Part shown: in pieces, positions 41,522 through 50,089 of the stretch
How the letters are laid out: each line of letters opens with the position of its first letter
How positions within the stretch are numbered: position 1 is the first letter of the stretch
Assembly: GCF_001592305.1 (NCBI RefSeq)
Contig: NZ_BCWR01000004.1
Coordinates: 124,001 to 188,000 of the forward strand
Direction: 5' to 3'
Source: Hydrogenophaga taeniospiralis CCUG 15921
GTDB lineage: Bacteria; Pseudomonadota; Gammaproteobacteria; Burkholderiales; Burkholderiaceae_C
DNA: 64,000 nucleotides
Translations under genes and position numbers: made by a program
The notes under the pieces: model-generated
The model's input: only the letters and a program-made list of their open reading frames with translations
Database searches by the model: none
Told to the model about the DNA's origin: nothing

Positions 41522-42781
41522 ATGACGCCTCCCCGCAAAGCCCCTGGCCGATCTGCCGCGCAAGCGGCGCGCCCCCACGCGTCCCAGCCCACCCGCCCCC
41601 GCACCGCGCTGGCGCTCGCAGGCGGCGGCCCGCTCGGCGCGATCTACGAAATCGGCGCCCTGTGCGCCCTGGACGACTGCCTGCAGGGGATCGACTTCAA
41701 CGGTTTTGATCACTACGTGGGCGTGTCGGCGGGCGGCTTCATCGCCGCCGGGCTGGCCAATGGCCTGACGCCGCACCAGCTCTGCCACGCCTTTATCGAA
41801 GACCGCCCCACGGAAGAGAGCTTCGACCCCTCGCTGCTCCTGAAACCCGCCTGGGCCGAGATGGGGGGCCGACTGCGGCGCCTGCCCGGTCTGCTGGGCG
41901 AGGCCTTGTGGGCCTGGGGAGTGCAGGGCCGGTCGCTGACCAATGCCTTCGAACCGCTGGGTGCGGTGCTGCCCACCGGCGTGCTCGACAACGAAGACAT
42001 CCACCGCCAGATCGAGCACCTGTTCAACAAGCCCGGCCGCAGCAACGACTTTCGCCAGCTGCGCGCGCGCCTGACCCTGGTGGCCACCCAGCTCGACACC
42101 GGCGAAGCGGCGCCATTCGGACGGCCCGGCTGGGACCACGTTCCGATCTCTCGCGCCATCCAGGCCAGTGCTGCCCTGCCTGGGTTGTTTCCGCCGGTGA
42201 ACATCGAGGGCAAGCATTACGTGGACGGCGCGCTCAAGAAGACCCTGCACGCCACCGTGGCGCTCGACGAAGGGGTGGACCTGCTGCTGTGCCTGAACCC
42301 GCTGGTGCCCTTCCATGCGGCGCCCCAGGAAGGCCGCTCCCGCCGCATCCCGTCGCTGGTCGAAGGCGGCCTGCCCACGGTGATGAGCCAGACCTTCCGC
42401 TCCATGATCCATTCGCGGCTGGCGCTGGGCATGAAGCACTACGAACGCGCGTACCCGCACACGGACATCGTGCTCATCGAACCCGACCAGCGGGACGCCG
42501 AACTGTTTTTCGCCAACACCTTCAGCTACCGGCAGCGCCGCGAGCTGGCCGAACATGCCTACCAGCAGACCCGACAGATGCTGCGCGAGCGGCAGGCCGA
42601 ACTGGCACCGCGCCTGCTCCGGCATGGCGTGACCCTGGACCCGGTGGCGCTCAACGACACCGGGCGCCATCTGATCCCTGCCCTGCCGGCGGCGACCTCA
42701 CCCCCAAGGGCGGTGGACCAACTGCATGCCACCCTCGACCGCCTGCAGCAGCACCTGCAGACCCTGCCCAGGCGGGCCTGA
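41522..42781 (+). CDS. Patatin-like phospholipase family protein
   Basis: A 419-residue probable cytoplasmic lipase-fold protein with no signal peptide. Oxyanion motif A-G-G-G-P-L-G-A lies at about 37-44. Nucleophile motif V-G-V-S-A-G-G places Ser at about 72. The dyad Asp is in Y-V-D-G-A-L-K-K at about 234-241, where D-G-A replaces the usual D-G-G. It belongs to the DUF3336-less PHA-linked patatin group by general look. With a phasin before it, it may act on storage lipid or PHA granules; this is inference. It is 3 bases from the TetR gene, so the two form an operon. Confidence 0.87.
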   Translation: MTPPRKAPGRSAAQAARPHASQPTRPRTALALAGGGPLGAIYEIGALCALDDCLQGIDFNGFDHYVGVSAGGFIAAGLANGLTPHQLCHAFIEDRPTEESFDPSLLLKPAWAEMGGRLRRLPGLLGEALWAWGVQGRSLTNAFEPLGAVLPTGVLDNEDIHRQIEHLFNKPGRSNDFRQLRARLTLVATQLDTGEAAPFGRPGWDHVPISRAIQASAALPGLFPPVNIEGKHYVDGALKKTLHATVALDEGVDLLLCLNPLVPFHAAPQEGRSRRIPSLVEGGLPTVMSQTFRSMIHSRLALGMKHYERAYPHTDIVLIEPDQRDAELFFANTFSYRQRRELAEHAYQQTRQMLRERQAELAPRLLRHGVTLDPVALNDTGRHLIPALPAATSPPRAVDQLHATLDRLQQHLQTLPRRA

Positions 42782-42784
42782 CCC

Positions 42785-43444
42785 ATGGTGAAAAAAGCCC
42801 CCCGCCGCACCGCCGAACGCATCCTGGAGGTCACGCTGGAGTTGTTCAACCGCTTCGGTGAGCCCAACGTCTCGACCACGCTGATCTCGTCCGAGCTCGG
42901 CATCAGCCCAGGCAACCTGTACTACCACTACCCGGCCAAGGACGAGCTGATCAACTCGCTGTTCGAGCGCTACGAGCGCGCGCTCGGCGACCTGCTGGGC
43001 GCCTCCGATGGAGTGCGCAACGTGGAGGACGCCTGGTTCTTCATGCACTCGCTGTTCGAGCTCATCTGGGAATACCGTTTCCTGTACCGGGACCTCAACG
43101 ACCTGCTGTCCAAGAACCGGCTGCTCGAAACCCATTTCCAGACCGTGCTGAAGAACAAGACCCGCGCGGTGCGCACCCTGCTCGCCGGCATGAGCCGGCA
43201 TGGGGGGCTGGACATCGACGCCCGCGAACTGGAGCCCACGGCCAACTGCATGGTGGTGGTGCTCACCTACTGGCTGAGCTTTGAATACGTGCGCGATCCA
43301 CGCCACGCCCTGGAGCCCGAACAGGCCCAGCAGGCGCTCATGCGCGGCGCCCACCATGTGCTCAACCTGCTGGCCCCCTACCTCGATGCCGACCAGCGAC
43401 AGCACCTGCTGCAGCTCAGCGGTCCCTACAACAGCCCGGCGTGA
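42785..43444 (+). CDS. TetR/AcrR-family transcriptional regulator
   Basis: A 219-residue regulator. The helix-turn-helix reads V-S-T-T-L-I-S-S-E-L-G-I-S-P-G-N-L-Y-Y-H-Y with Y-x-x-K-D-E-L-I. The C-terminal domain contains F-E-L-I-W-E-Y-R-F-L-Y-R-D-L-N-D-L-L and C-M-V-V-V-L-T-Y-W-L-S-F-E-Y, as in the DUF-type TetR C-terminal domain found next to PHA genes. It lies 3 bases after the patatin gene and slightly before the TPR-like gene, so the three are one operon. Confidence 0.92.
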   Translation: MVKKAPRRTAERILEVTLELFNRFGEPNVSTTLISSELGISPGNLYYHYPAKDELINSLFERYERALGDLLGASDGVRNVEDAWFFMHSLFELIWEYRFLYRDLNDLLSKNRLLETHFQTVLKNKTRAVRTLLAGMSRHGGLDIDARELEPTANCMVVVLTYWLSFEYVRDPRHALEPEQAQQALMRGAHHVLNLLAPYLDADQRQHLLQLSGPYNSPA

Positions 43445-43464
43445 CCGCGGCGCAAGGAGATCCC

Positions 43465-44238
43465 ATGGCCCAATGGACCCGTTGCCCCCACGCCGGTGCA
43501 TACCGATTCGACAGCGCGAGCCTGACGCCCCACTGGGGCCGGCTGCACCAGGGCGACGCGGAACCCCTGCCCGAAGACCCGGCGCTGCTGGACGCCTGGG
43601 TGCACTTTCACAACGGCGAATTCGAACAGGCCGCGCAGGCCGGTCTGCGGCTCGGTGACGCCGGCTGGACGCTGGCCAACAAGGCGACCTGCATCTACGC
43701 CCACTACATCGAACCCCGGGAGCAGACCCGGCTCGACCTGCTGCTGGGCGCGGCCGAACGGGCCGAAGCCCAGCAGAAGGCGGCACCCCGCAATCCCAAC
43801 GCCTGGTACTGGCAGGCCTATGCGGTCGGGCGCTACAGCCAGGGCATCAGCGTGGCCAAGGCACTGGCCCGGGGCCTGGGCGGCAAGGTGCGCCGCGCGC
43901 TCGAAACCGCCATCGCGCTCAACCCGCGCCACGCCGACGCCCACCTGGCGCTGGCCAACTTCCACGCCGAGGTGATCGACAAGGTGGGCGAGCTCATCGG
44001 TGGCATGACCTACGGCGCGCGTAAGGACACCGGGCTCTCGATGTACCAGACCGCTCTGGCCCTGAACCCCGGCTCGGCGATCACACTGGCCGAATACGCC
44101 AACGGCCTGCTGATGCTGGCCGGTGATCGGGCCAGCGAGGAAGCGACCCGGCTGATGGCGCGCGCGGCCGCCATCGAACCGCTGGACGCCATGGAGCACC
44201 TGTACGCCGATTCGGCCCGCATGGCGCTGGAAGGCTGA
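43465..44238 (+). CDS. TPR-like helical protein of unknown function
   Basis: A 257-residue protein with repeated helical pairs resembling tetratricopeptide repeats. Examples are A-L-E-T-A-I-A-L-N-P-R-H-A-D-A-H-L at about 148-164 and Y-Q-T-A-L-A-L-N-P-G-S-A-I-T-L-A-E-Y at about 193-210. No signal peptide or enzyme motif is seen. ATG 43465 has AAGGAG six bases upstream and is preferred over GTG 43441, which would overlap the TetR stop. It is third in the patatin-TetR operon. Confidence 0.85.
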   Translation: MAQWTRCPHAGAYRFDSASLTPHWGRLHQGDAEPLPEDPALLDAWVHFHNGEFEQAAQAGLRLGDAGWTLANKATCIYAHYIEPREQTRLDLLLGAAERAEAQQKAAPRNPNAWYWQAYAVGRYSQGISVAKALARGLGGKVRRALETAIALNPRHADAHLALANFHAEVIDKVGELIGGMTYGARKDTGLSMYQTALALNPGSAITLAEYANGLLMLAGDRASEEATRLMARAAAIEPLDAMEHLYADSARMALEG

Positions 44239-44268
44239 GAGGCCGGGCGCTTCCGGCCAACGCCTCTC
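44237..44268. terminator. Branched hairpin between convergent genes
   Basis: GAGAGGC (44237-44243) pairs with GCCTCTC (44262-44268). Inside it GGCCGG (44241-44246) can pair with CCGGCC (44253-44258). It overlaps the stop of the TPR-like gene and lies before the end of the DUF2817 gene, so it may serve both strands. Confidence 0.5.
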
Positions 44269-44320
44269 GGACGCAGGGCCGCCAACGCCCCAGCCGCCCG
44301 GACAACCCACCCCGATCCGG

Positions 44321-45430
44321 TCAACCCTGGGTAGACGCCTTCAAGCCATCGACCGCCTGAAACAGCGCCTGCCGCGCCTGCACCACGATCTGGGCGCGCC
44401 AGGTGTCGGTGTCCACGTAGAACGCCTCCTTCATGCGCTGGCGGATGGCCCGCTGCAACTCGGCCGGGGCCTCGGGGTGCAGGTGCAGCCAATGGTCTCC
44501 CCGCAGGGCGTCGATCACCTCCATGATCGGCACCGTGCCGTACTCCATGGCGATGCCGGTGTACTCGGCCTGCGCGCACTCTTCGTAGACCGCGCCCCAC
44601 ATCAGGCCGCTGAGCCGGGCCGAGGTGGAGGAGCCGTCGTAGATGGAGGTCACCGGCGTCTGCCCGCCACCGCCCCACCAGGCCCGTGCACGCGCCAGCG
44701 CGGTAGCGTCATCGCGGCAGGCGAAGATGCGCTCGCCCACGCCGCTGGGCCCCAGGCCGGTGTGCAGATCGATCCAGGCGATGTGCCGGGCCCGGCCGCC
44801 GTGCTGGCGCAGCACCTGGCGCAGGGTCTGGTTGCTCCAGGTGGGCGAGGTGCCGCCGAAGAACATCCCGCCGGGAAACCGGTGCTGCCCCTGCGTCACC
44901 GCCGCCTGGTAGGCCGACAGCCCGTGCGCCTCGATATAGGCGCCGATGGCGCTCTGGTTGTCGGGCCCGGGCGGCCAGGTCTCGGGCAGCAGCAGGGCGT
45001 GCAGGTCCGCGTAGGCCGGGTTGCCGGGCAAGGGCCCCGAGAAATCCTGGAAATTGCGGTTCAGGTCCACGTTCTCATGCGTCACGCGGCGCACGAAGGA
45101 GAAGCCATGGGGGTTGAGCGCATGGATATAGAGCACGGCCACGCCGGCCGCCCGCGCGTGCTCGCGCCACTCGGCATCGTGGGTGGCAAACACCTGCACG
45201 CCGGAACCGCAATAGCCCTCGGCCCCGTGGCAGGCGCTGCTGACGATCAGCAACCGCCGGGCATCGGCCGGGCCGTCGAGCGCCACGTCCATCGCCAGCG
45301 TTTCACCATCCCGGCCCGGGAGCGGGTGGTTGTGGCTGCGAATGGCCATGCCGGCCGCAGCGGCCCCCTCCAGGAACTGCACGCGCGCCCGGGCGTAGGA
45401 GGGCGAAAACCCCTGCTGCGGGCCGATCAC
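44321..45430 (-). CDS. DUF2817 protein (M14-like zinc carboxypeptidase fold)
   Basis: A 369-residue probable metallopeptidase. Zinc-ligand-type motifs are C-H-G-A-E-G-Y-C-G-S-G at about 67-77 (H-x-x-E), D-L-N-R-N-F-Q-D-F at about 121-129 and W-I-D-L-H-T-G-L-G at about 218-226. A late Glu lies in A-M-E-Y-G-T-V. These fit the M14/succinylglutamate-desuccinylase-like fold. GTG 45430 overlaps the M20 stop as GTGA, which fixes the start and couples it to the amidohydrolase. Together they may process an amino-acid conjugate; the substrate is unknown. Confidence 0.87.
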   Translation of the reverse strand: MIGPQQGFSPSYARARVQFLEGAAAAGMAIRSHNHPLPGRDGETLAMDVALDGPADARRLLIVSSACHGAEGYCGSGVQVFATHDAEWREHARAAGVAVLYIHALNPHGFSFVRRVTHENVDLNRNFQDFSGPLPGNPAYADLHALLLPETWPPGPDNQSAIGAYIEAHGLSAYQAAVTQGQHRFPGGMFFGGTSPTWSNQTLRQVLRQHGGRARHIAWIDLHTGLGPSGVGERIFACRDDATALARARAWWGGGGQTPVTSIYDGSSTSARLSGLMWGAVYEECAQAEYTGIAMEYGTVPIMEVIDALRGDHWLHLHPEAPAELQRAIRQRMKEAFYVDTDTWRAQIVVQARQALFQAVDGLKASTQG

Positions 45431-46644
45431 GCGGCGCCTTCGGTGCGCGGCTGGCCCAACCACTGTTCGGCCAGCCGCACCCAGTAGGTCGCGCCCAGCG
45501 GAATCAGGTCGTCGTTGAAGTCGTAGCTCGGGTTGTGCAGCATGCAGGGCCCGTCGCCATGGCCCATGTCGCGGTGCACGCCGTCGCCGTTGGCGATGAA
45601 GACGTAGCAGCCCGGCCGCGCCTGCAGCATGTAGGCGAAATCCTCAGCGCCCATGGTGGGCTCCTGGTCCAGCACCCGGTCGGCGCCCACGATGTCGGCC
45701 ATGACGCCGCGCGCGAACGCGGTCTGCGCCGCGTCGTTGACGGTGGGTGGGTAGTTGCGGTGGAAGTGGAACTCGCAGCCCGCGCCAAAGGCCGCGCAGG
45801 TGTGTTCGGCGATCTCCCGCATGCGGCGCTCGATCAGGTCCAGCACCTCGTAGGTGAAGGTGCGCACCGTGCCCTGGATAACGCAGTGGTCGGGCACCAC
45901 GTTGTTGGCCTCGCCGGTGTGGATCATGGTCACGGAGATCACGCCCGCGTCCAAGGGCTTCTTGTTGCGCGTGATGATGGTCTGGAAGGCCATCACCATC
46001 TGGCAGGCCACGGGCACCGGGTCGATGCCGTTGTGCGGCAACGCGGCGTGCGCGCCCTTGCCACGGATCTCGATGCGAAAGTCGTTGCTCGACGCCATCA
46101 CCGGCCCCGCGCTGGCGGCGAAACTGCCCACCGGCAGGCCCGGCCAGTTGTGCATGCCGAACACCGCCTCCACCGGAAACTGCTCGAACAAGCCGTCCTT
46201 GATCATCTCGCGCGCACCGCCTCCGCCCTCTTCGGCCGGCTGGAAGATCAGGTAGACCGTGCCATCGAAATTCCGGTGTTTCGCGAAATGCTGTGCGGCG
46301 GCCAGCAGCATGGCGGTGTGGCCGTCGTGGCCGCAGGCGTGCATCTTGCCGGCATGCTGGCTCGCATGGGCGAAGTGGTTGTGTTCCTGCATGGGCAAAG
46401 CGTCCATGTCCGCGCGCAGACCGATCGCCCGCCCACTGGCGCCGCCGTCGCGGCCGTGCACGATGCCCACCACCCCGGTCGTGCCCATGCCGCGATGCAC
46501 CGGTATGCCCCATTCGGTCAGCTTCTGCGCCACCACGTCGGCGGTGCGCACCTCCTCGAAACAGAGCTCGGGGTGGGCGTGGATGTCGCGCCGCAGGGTG
46601 GCGATACCGGCGGCCTGCGTGAGGATGGAGTCGATCAGTTTCAT
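45427..46644 (-). CDS. M20-family amidohydrolase (hippurate hydrolase/aminoacylase type)
   Basis: A 405-residue zinc amidohydrolase releasing an amino acid from an N-acyl or N-aryl amide. L-R-A-D-M-D-A-L-P-M-Q-E at about 76-87 holds the first conserved Asp. H-A-C-G-H-D-G-H-T-A-M-L at about 102-113 and Q-P-A-E-E-G-G-G-G-A at about 134-143 are the metal segments. The dimerisation domain reads A-H-A-A-L-P-H-N-G-I-D-P. It has the layout of HipO/AmhX-type enzymes. It lies upstream of the coupled DUF2817 gene and about 100 bases downstream of a binding-protein gene, probably in the same unit. Confidence 0.94.
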   Translation of the reverse strand: MKLIDSILTQAAGIATLRRDIHAHPELCFEEVRTADVVAQKLTEWGIPVHRGMGTTGVVGIVHGRDGGASGRAIGLRADMDALPMQEHNHFAHASQHAGKMHACGHDGHTAMLLAAAQHFAKHRNFDGTVYLIFQPAEEGGGGAREMIKDGLFEQFPVEAVFGMHNWPGLPVGSFAASAGPVMASSNDFRIEIRGKGAHAALPHNGIDPVPVACQMVMAFQTIITRNKKPLDAGVISVTMIHTGEANNVVPDHCVIQGTVRTFTYEVLDLIERRMREIAEHTCAAFGAGCEFHFHRNYPPTVNDAAQTAFARGVMADIVGADRVLDQEPTMGAEDFAYMLQARPGCYVFIANGDGVHRDMGHGDGPCMLHNPSYDFNDDLIPLGATYWVRLAEQWLGQPRTEGAA

Positions 46645-46744
46645 GGGGACCTTGAGGGCGATGAATCAGACGCTCATGGTACCCAAGCAACACAACCGGG
46701 TGGTCCGCCGGGCGACAACCCTGCTGCCCGGCGGGGCAGACGCC

Positions 46745-47896
46745 CTAGCGCCGCACGCGGCCGTCTTCGGTCAGCAGGGTGAGCTCGACGAAGTGCGATC
46801 CAGTGTGCTTCTGCGGGCCGAAATCGATCGGAAAACCGCCCAGGTTCACGTTCTTCAAACCGTCGATGGCGTCGATGAAGCCCTCACGGGTGACGCCGCG
46901 ACCTGCGCGCTTGAGCGCCTCGACCAGCACCTTGGCCGCCACGAAACCCTCCATGCCCGTGTAGTTCGGCGACAGGCCCCGCTTGTCCTTGAGCGCGGCC
47001 AGGTACTCGCCCGACAGCGGGGTGGCCGGTGAATAGGGGAATGGCATCACCTGACTGACCGACACCCCTTTCGCCACGGAGCCCAGCTCGTCGAGCAATG
47101 CCTGGGTGCCCACAAATGAGACGTTGTAGAAATTGCCGCCGTACCCTTGCTGCCGCGCCAAACGGATGAAGGTGGCGCAGGCCTTGTAGGCGCCGATCTG
47201 CACGATGGCTTCGGGCTTGGCAGCCAGGATGGCCTTCAGCGCCTGGGCCACGTCGGTGCTGTTGCGCTCCACGGTTCCGACCACGGTGGGGGCCAGGTCC
47301 AGCGCCTTGAGCGCGCGCTGCACACCTTCGAGACCGGCCTGGCCATAGGCATCGTTCTGGTAGAACACCGCCACCTTCTTGATGCCGACCGAAGTGACCT
47401 GGCGAACGATGGCGGCGGTTTCTTCGAAATACGAGGCGCGCACGTGGATGACGTATCGGTTGAAGGGTTCACGCAAGGCTTGCGCGCCGGTGAACGGTGC
47501 AAAAAAGGGCAGCTTGGCTGCGGTCGCCAGCGGCAGGGCGGCCAGGCTGGTGGGTGTGCCCACGTAGCCGAACAGGGCAAACACGCCGTCGGCAATGAAC
47601 TGCTTGGTGTTGGCCACGCAACGCTCGGGCTCGTAGCCATCGTCCAGGCGCTGGATCTCGATGCGCCGTCCATGCACACCGCCCTGAGCGTTGACCTGAT
47701 CCAGATACAGCTGAGCCCCGATGTTGAACTGCAGCCCCAGCTGGGCCGACGGACCCGTGAACGGCCCCGACTGCCCCAGCACGATGGCGGTATCGCTCAC
47801 CCCCTGACTTTGCGCCTGCGCCACCCCTCCCCACACCCCCAAGGCCGATGAACCCACGAGCTTGCACACGGTTGAAAGTGCCTGGCGACGTTGCAT
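46745..47896 (-). CDS. Branched-chain-amino-acid-type ABC transporter substrate-binding protein
   Basis: A 383-residue periplasmic binding protein of the LivK/PBP6 type. A signal peptide (MQRRQALSTVCKLVGSSALG, cleavage after A-Q-A) precedes T-A-I-V-L-G-Q-S-G-P-F-T-G. V-N-A-Q-G-G-V-H-G-R-R-I-E at about 67-79 and Y-Q-N-D-A-Y-G-Q-A-G-L-E-G at about 160-172 are family landmarks. ATG 47896 follows GCAGGAGA. No permease or ATPase is nearby, so it is an orphan binding protein, common in Burkholderiales. It may feed the amidohydrolase downstream. Confidence 0.92.
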   Translation of the reverse strand: MQRRQALSTVCKLVGSSALGVWGGVAQAQSQGVSDTAIVLGQSGPFTGPSAQLGLQFNIGAQLYLDQVNAQGGVHGRRIEIQRLDDGYEPERCVANTKQFIADGVFALFGYVGTPTSLAALPLATAAKLPFFAPFTGAQALREPFNRYVIHVRASYFEETAAIVRQVTSVGIKKVAVFYQNDAYGQAGLEGVQRALKALDLAPTVVGTVERNSTDVAQALKAILAAKPEAIVQIGAYKACATFIRLARQQGYGGNFYNVSFVGTQALLDELGSVAKGVSVSQVMPFPYSPATPLSGEYLAALKDKRGLSPNYTGMEGFVAAKVLVEALKRAGRGVTREGFIDAIDGLKNVNLGGFPIDFGPQKHTGSHFVELTLLTEDGRVRR

Positions 47897-47990
47897 ACTG
47901 AATCTCCTGCTATGCTGATTTGGGACGGATTTCTGCTCTGCAAAAACCGTGCTCAACGGAGTGCCCAGCGTACAACATTTTTTTACACCC

Positions 47991-50078
47991 ATGATCGACA
48001 CCCCGACCCCCGGCGGCGGCGGCCCGACGAACCCGATGGACTCCGTGGTGCGCGGCGCCTGTCCACACGACTGCCCCGACACCTGCGCCCTGTTGACCAC
48101 GGTCAACCACGGCGTGGCCTTGCGGGTTCAGGGCAACCCGGCGCACCGGCACACCGATGGTGCACTGTGCACCAAGGTCTCGCGCTACACCGAGCGCAGT
48201 TACCACCCCGAGCGCATCCTGCAACCGCTCAGGCGCGTCGGTCCCAAGGGCAGCGGCCGGTTTGAACCCGTGGGCTGGGACGAAGCGTTGGACGGCATCG
48301 CTGCCCGGCTCAAGATCATTGCCTCACGCGACCCGCAGGCCATCCTGCCCTACAGCTACGCGGGCACGATGGGTCAGGTGCAGAGCGAGGGCATGGCCGC
48401 GCGGTTTTTCCACCGGCTCGGCGCCTCGCACCTGGACCGCACCATCTGCGCCACCGCGGGCGGCGAAGGCCTGACCCACACCCTGGGCGGCAAGGTGGGC
48501 ATGAAGGTCGAGTTTTTCGCCGAAGCCCAACTGATCCTGATCTGGGGCAGCAACTCCATCGCCAGCAACCTGCACTTCTGGCGCCTGGCGCAGCAGGCCA
48601 AACGCAACGGCGCGCGGCTGGTCTGCATCGACCCGCGCCGCTCCGAAACCGCCGACAAGTGCCACGAACACATCGCCCTGCGCCCGGGCACCGACGCCGC
48701 GCTGGCGCTGGCGCTGATGCATGAACTGATTGTGCACGACTGGCTGGACCACGATTACATCGAACAGCACACCCTGGGCTGGGAAGGCCTGCGCGAACGC
48801 GCCCTGCAGTGGCCACCCGAGCGCGCCGCCGAGGTCTGCGGCATCCCGGTGCAACAGATCACCGACCTGGCGCGCGCCTATGGCACAACGAAACCCGCGG
48901 CGATCCGGCTGAACTACGGCATGCAGCGCGTGCGCGGTGGCGGCAACGCGGTGCGCGCCATCGCCTGCCTGCCCGCGCTGGTGGGCGCATGGCGGCACCG
49001 GGCGGGTGGCCTGCTGCTGTCGGCCTCGGGCCATTTCCCGGTGGACCGGGCGGCGCTGCACCGGCCCGACCTGCTGGCGGGCCGCACCCCGCGCACCATC
49101 AACATGGTCACCATCGGCGACGACCTGCTGCGCGAGACCTCGGCAGCCTTCGGCCCGAAGATCGAGGCGCTGATCGTCTACAACAGCAACCCGGTGGCGG
49201 TGGCGCCCGAGTCGGGCCAGGTGGTGCAGGGCTTCGCGCGCGAAGACCTGTTCACCGTGGTGCTGGAGCATTTCCAGACCGACACCGCCGACCTGGCGGA
49301 CTACATCCTGCCCGCCACCACCCAGCTGGAGCACTGGGACATCCACACCAGCTACGGCCACACCGACGTGTTGCTCAACCGGCCCGCCATCGCTCCGGTC
49401 GGGCAGGCGCGGCCCAACACCGAGGTGTTCCGCCAGCTGGCGCGGCGCATGGGCTTCGACGAGCCCTGCTTCCAGGACAGCGATGAGGCCCTGTGCCGCA
49501 CCGTGTTCGGCGACGCGGTGGACTTCGATCAATTGCTGGAACACGGTTTCGCCACCCTGCCCCTGCCCGAGGCACCGTTCGCCCAGGGCGGTTTCCCGAC
49601 GGCGTCGGGTCGCTGCGAGTTTTTCAGCGCTCGACTGGCGGCCCAGGGCCTGGACGGTCTGCCCGACCACCTGCCCAACCACGAGGTCGCCGGCAGCAGC
49701 GCGCGCTACCCGCTGGCCATGATCTCGCCGCCCGCACGCAACTTCCTCAACTCCAGCTTCGTCAACGTGAAAAGCCTGCGCGACATCGAAGGCGAACCGG
49801 TGCTGGAGATCCACGCCGACGATGCCCAGGCCCGCGGCATCGCCAGCGGCCAGATGGTGCGCATCTTCAACGACCGGGGGGAGTACCGCTGCAAGGCCAA
49901 GGTGTCGCCACGCGCGCGCCCCGGCGTGGTCAATGGCCTGGGCATCTGGTGGCGCAAGCTCGGCCCGGCCGGCACCAACGTCAACCAGGTGACCAGCCAG
50001 CGGTTGACCGACCTGGGCCGCGGCCCGGTGTTCTACGACTGTCTGGTGGAAGTGGCCGGCGTCGCAACCGGCTCCTGA
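47991..50078 (+). CDS. Molybdopterin oxidoreductase (formate dehydrogenase-H/BisC superfamily)
   Basis: A 695-residue cytoplasmic molybdoenzyme with no Tat signal. The N-terminal 4Fe-4S site is C-P-H-D-C-P-D-T-C (about residues 19-27) plus the Cys in G-A-L-C-T-K-V at about 54. Molybdopterin regions include W-G-S-N-S-I-A-S-N-L-H at about 187-197. The C-terminal binding domain has I-S-P-P-A-R-N-F-L-N-S and G-T-N-V-N-Q-V-T-S. No Cys or SeCys was seen at the usual Mo-ligand position, so Ser or Asp may serve. Substrate is unknown. ATG 47991 is taken because earlier codons are not conserved. Confidence 0.9.
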   Translation: MIDTPTPGGGGPTNPMDSVVRGACPHDCPDTCALLTTVNHGVALRVQGNPAHRHTDGALCTKVSRYTERSYHPERILQPLRRVGPKGSGRFEPVGWDEALDGIAARLKIIASRDPQAILPYSYAGTMGQVQSEGMAARFFHRLGASHLDRTICATAGGEGLTHTLGGKVGMKVEFFAEAQLILIWGSNSIASNLHFWRLAQQAKRNGARLVCIDPRRSETADKCHEHIALRPGTDAALALALMHELIVHDWLDHDYIEQHTLGWEGLRERALQWPPERAAEVCGIPVQQITDLARAYGTTKPAAIRLNYGMQRVRGGGNAVRAIACLPALVGAWRHRAGGLLLSASGHFPVDRAALHRPDLLAGRTPRTINMVTIGDDLLRETSAAFGPKIEALIVYNSNPVAVAPESGQVVQGFAREDLFTVVLEHFQTDTADLADYILPATTQLEHWDIHTSYGHTDVLLNRPAIAPVGQARPNTEVFRQLARRMGFDEPCFQDSDEALCRTVFGDAVDFDQLLEHGFATLPLPEAPFAQGGFPTASGRCEFFSARLAAQGLDGLPDHLPNHEVAGSSARYPLAMISPPARNFLNSSFVNVKSLRDIEGEPVLEIHADDAQARGIASGQMVRIFNDRGEYRCKAKVSPRARPGVVNGLGIWWRKLGPAGTNVNQVTSQRLTDLGRGPVFYDCLVEVAGVATGS

Positions 50079-50089
50079 AAGCGGCGCCC

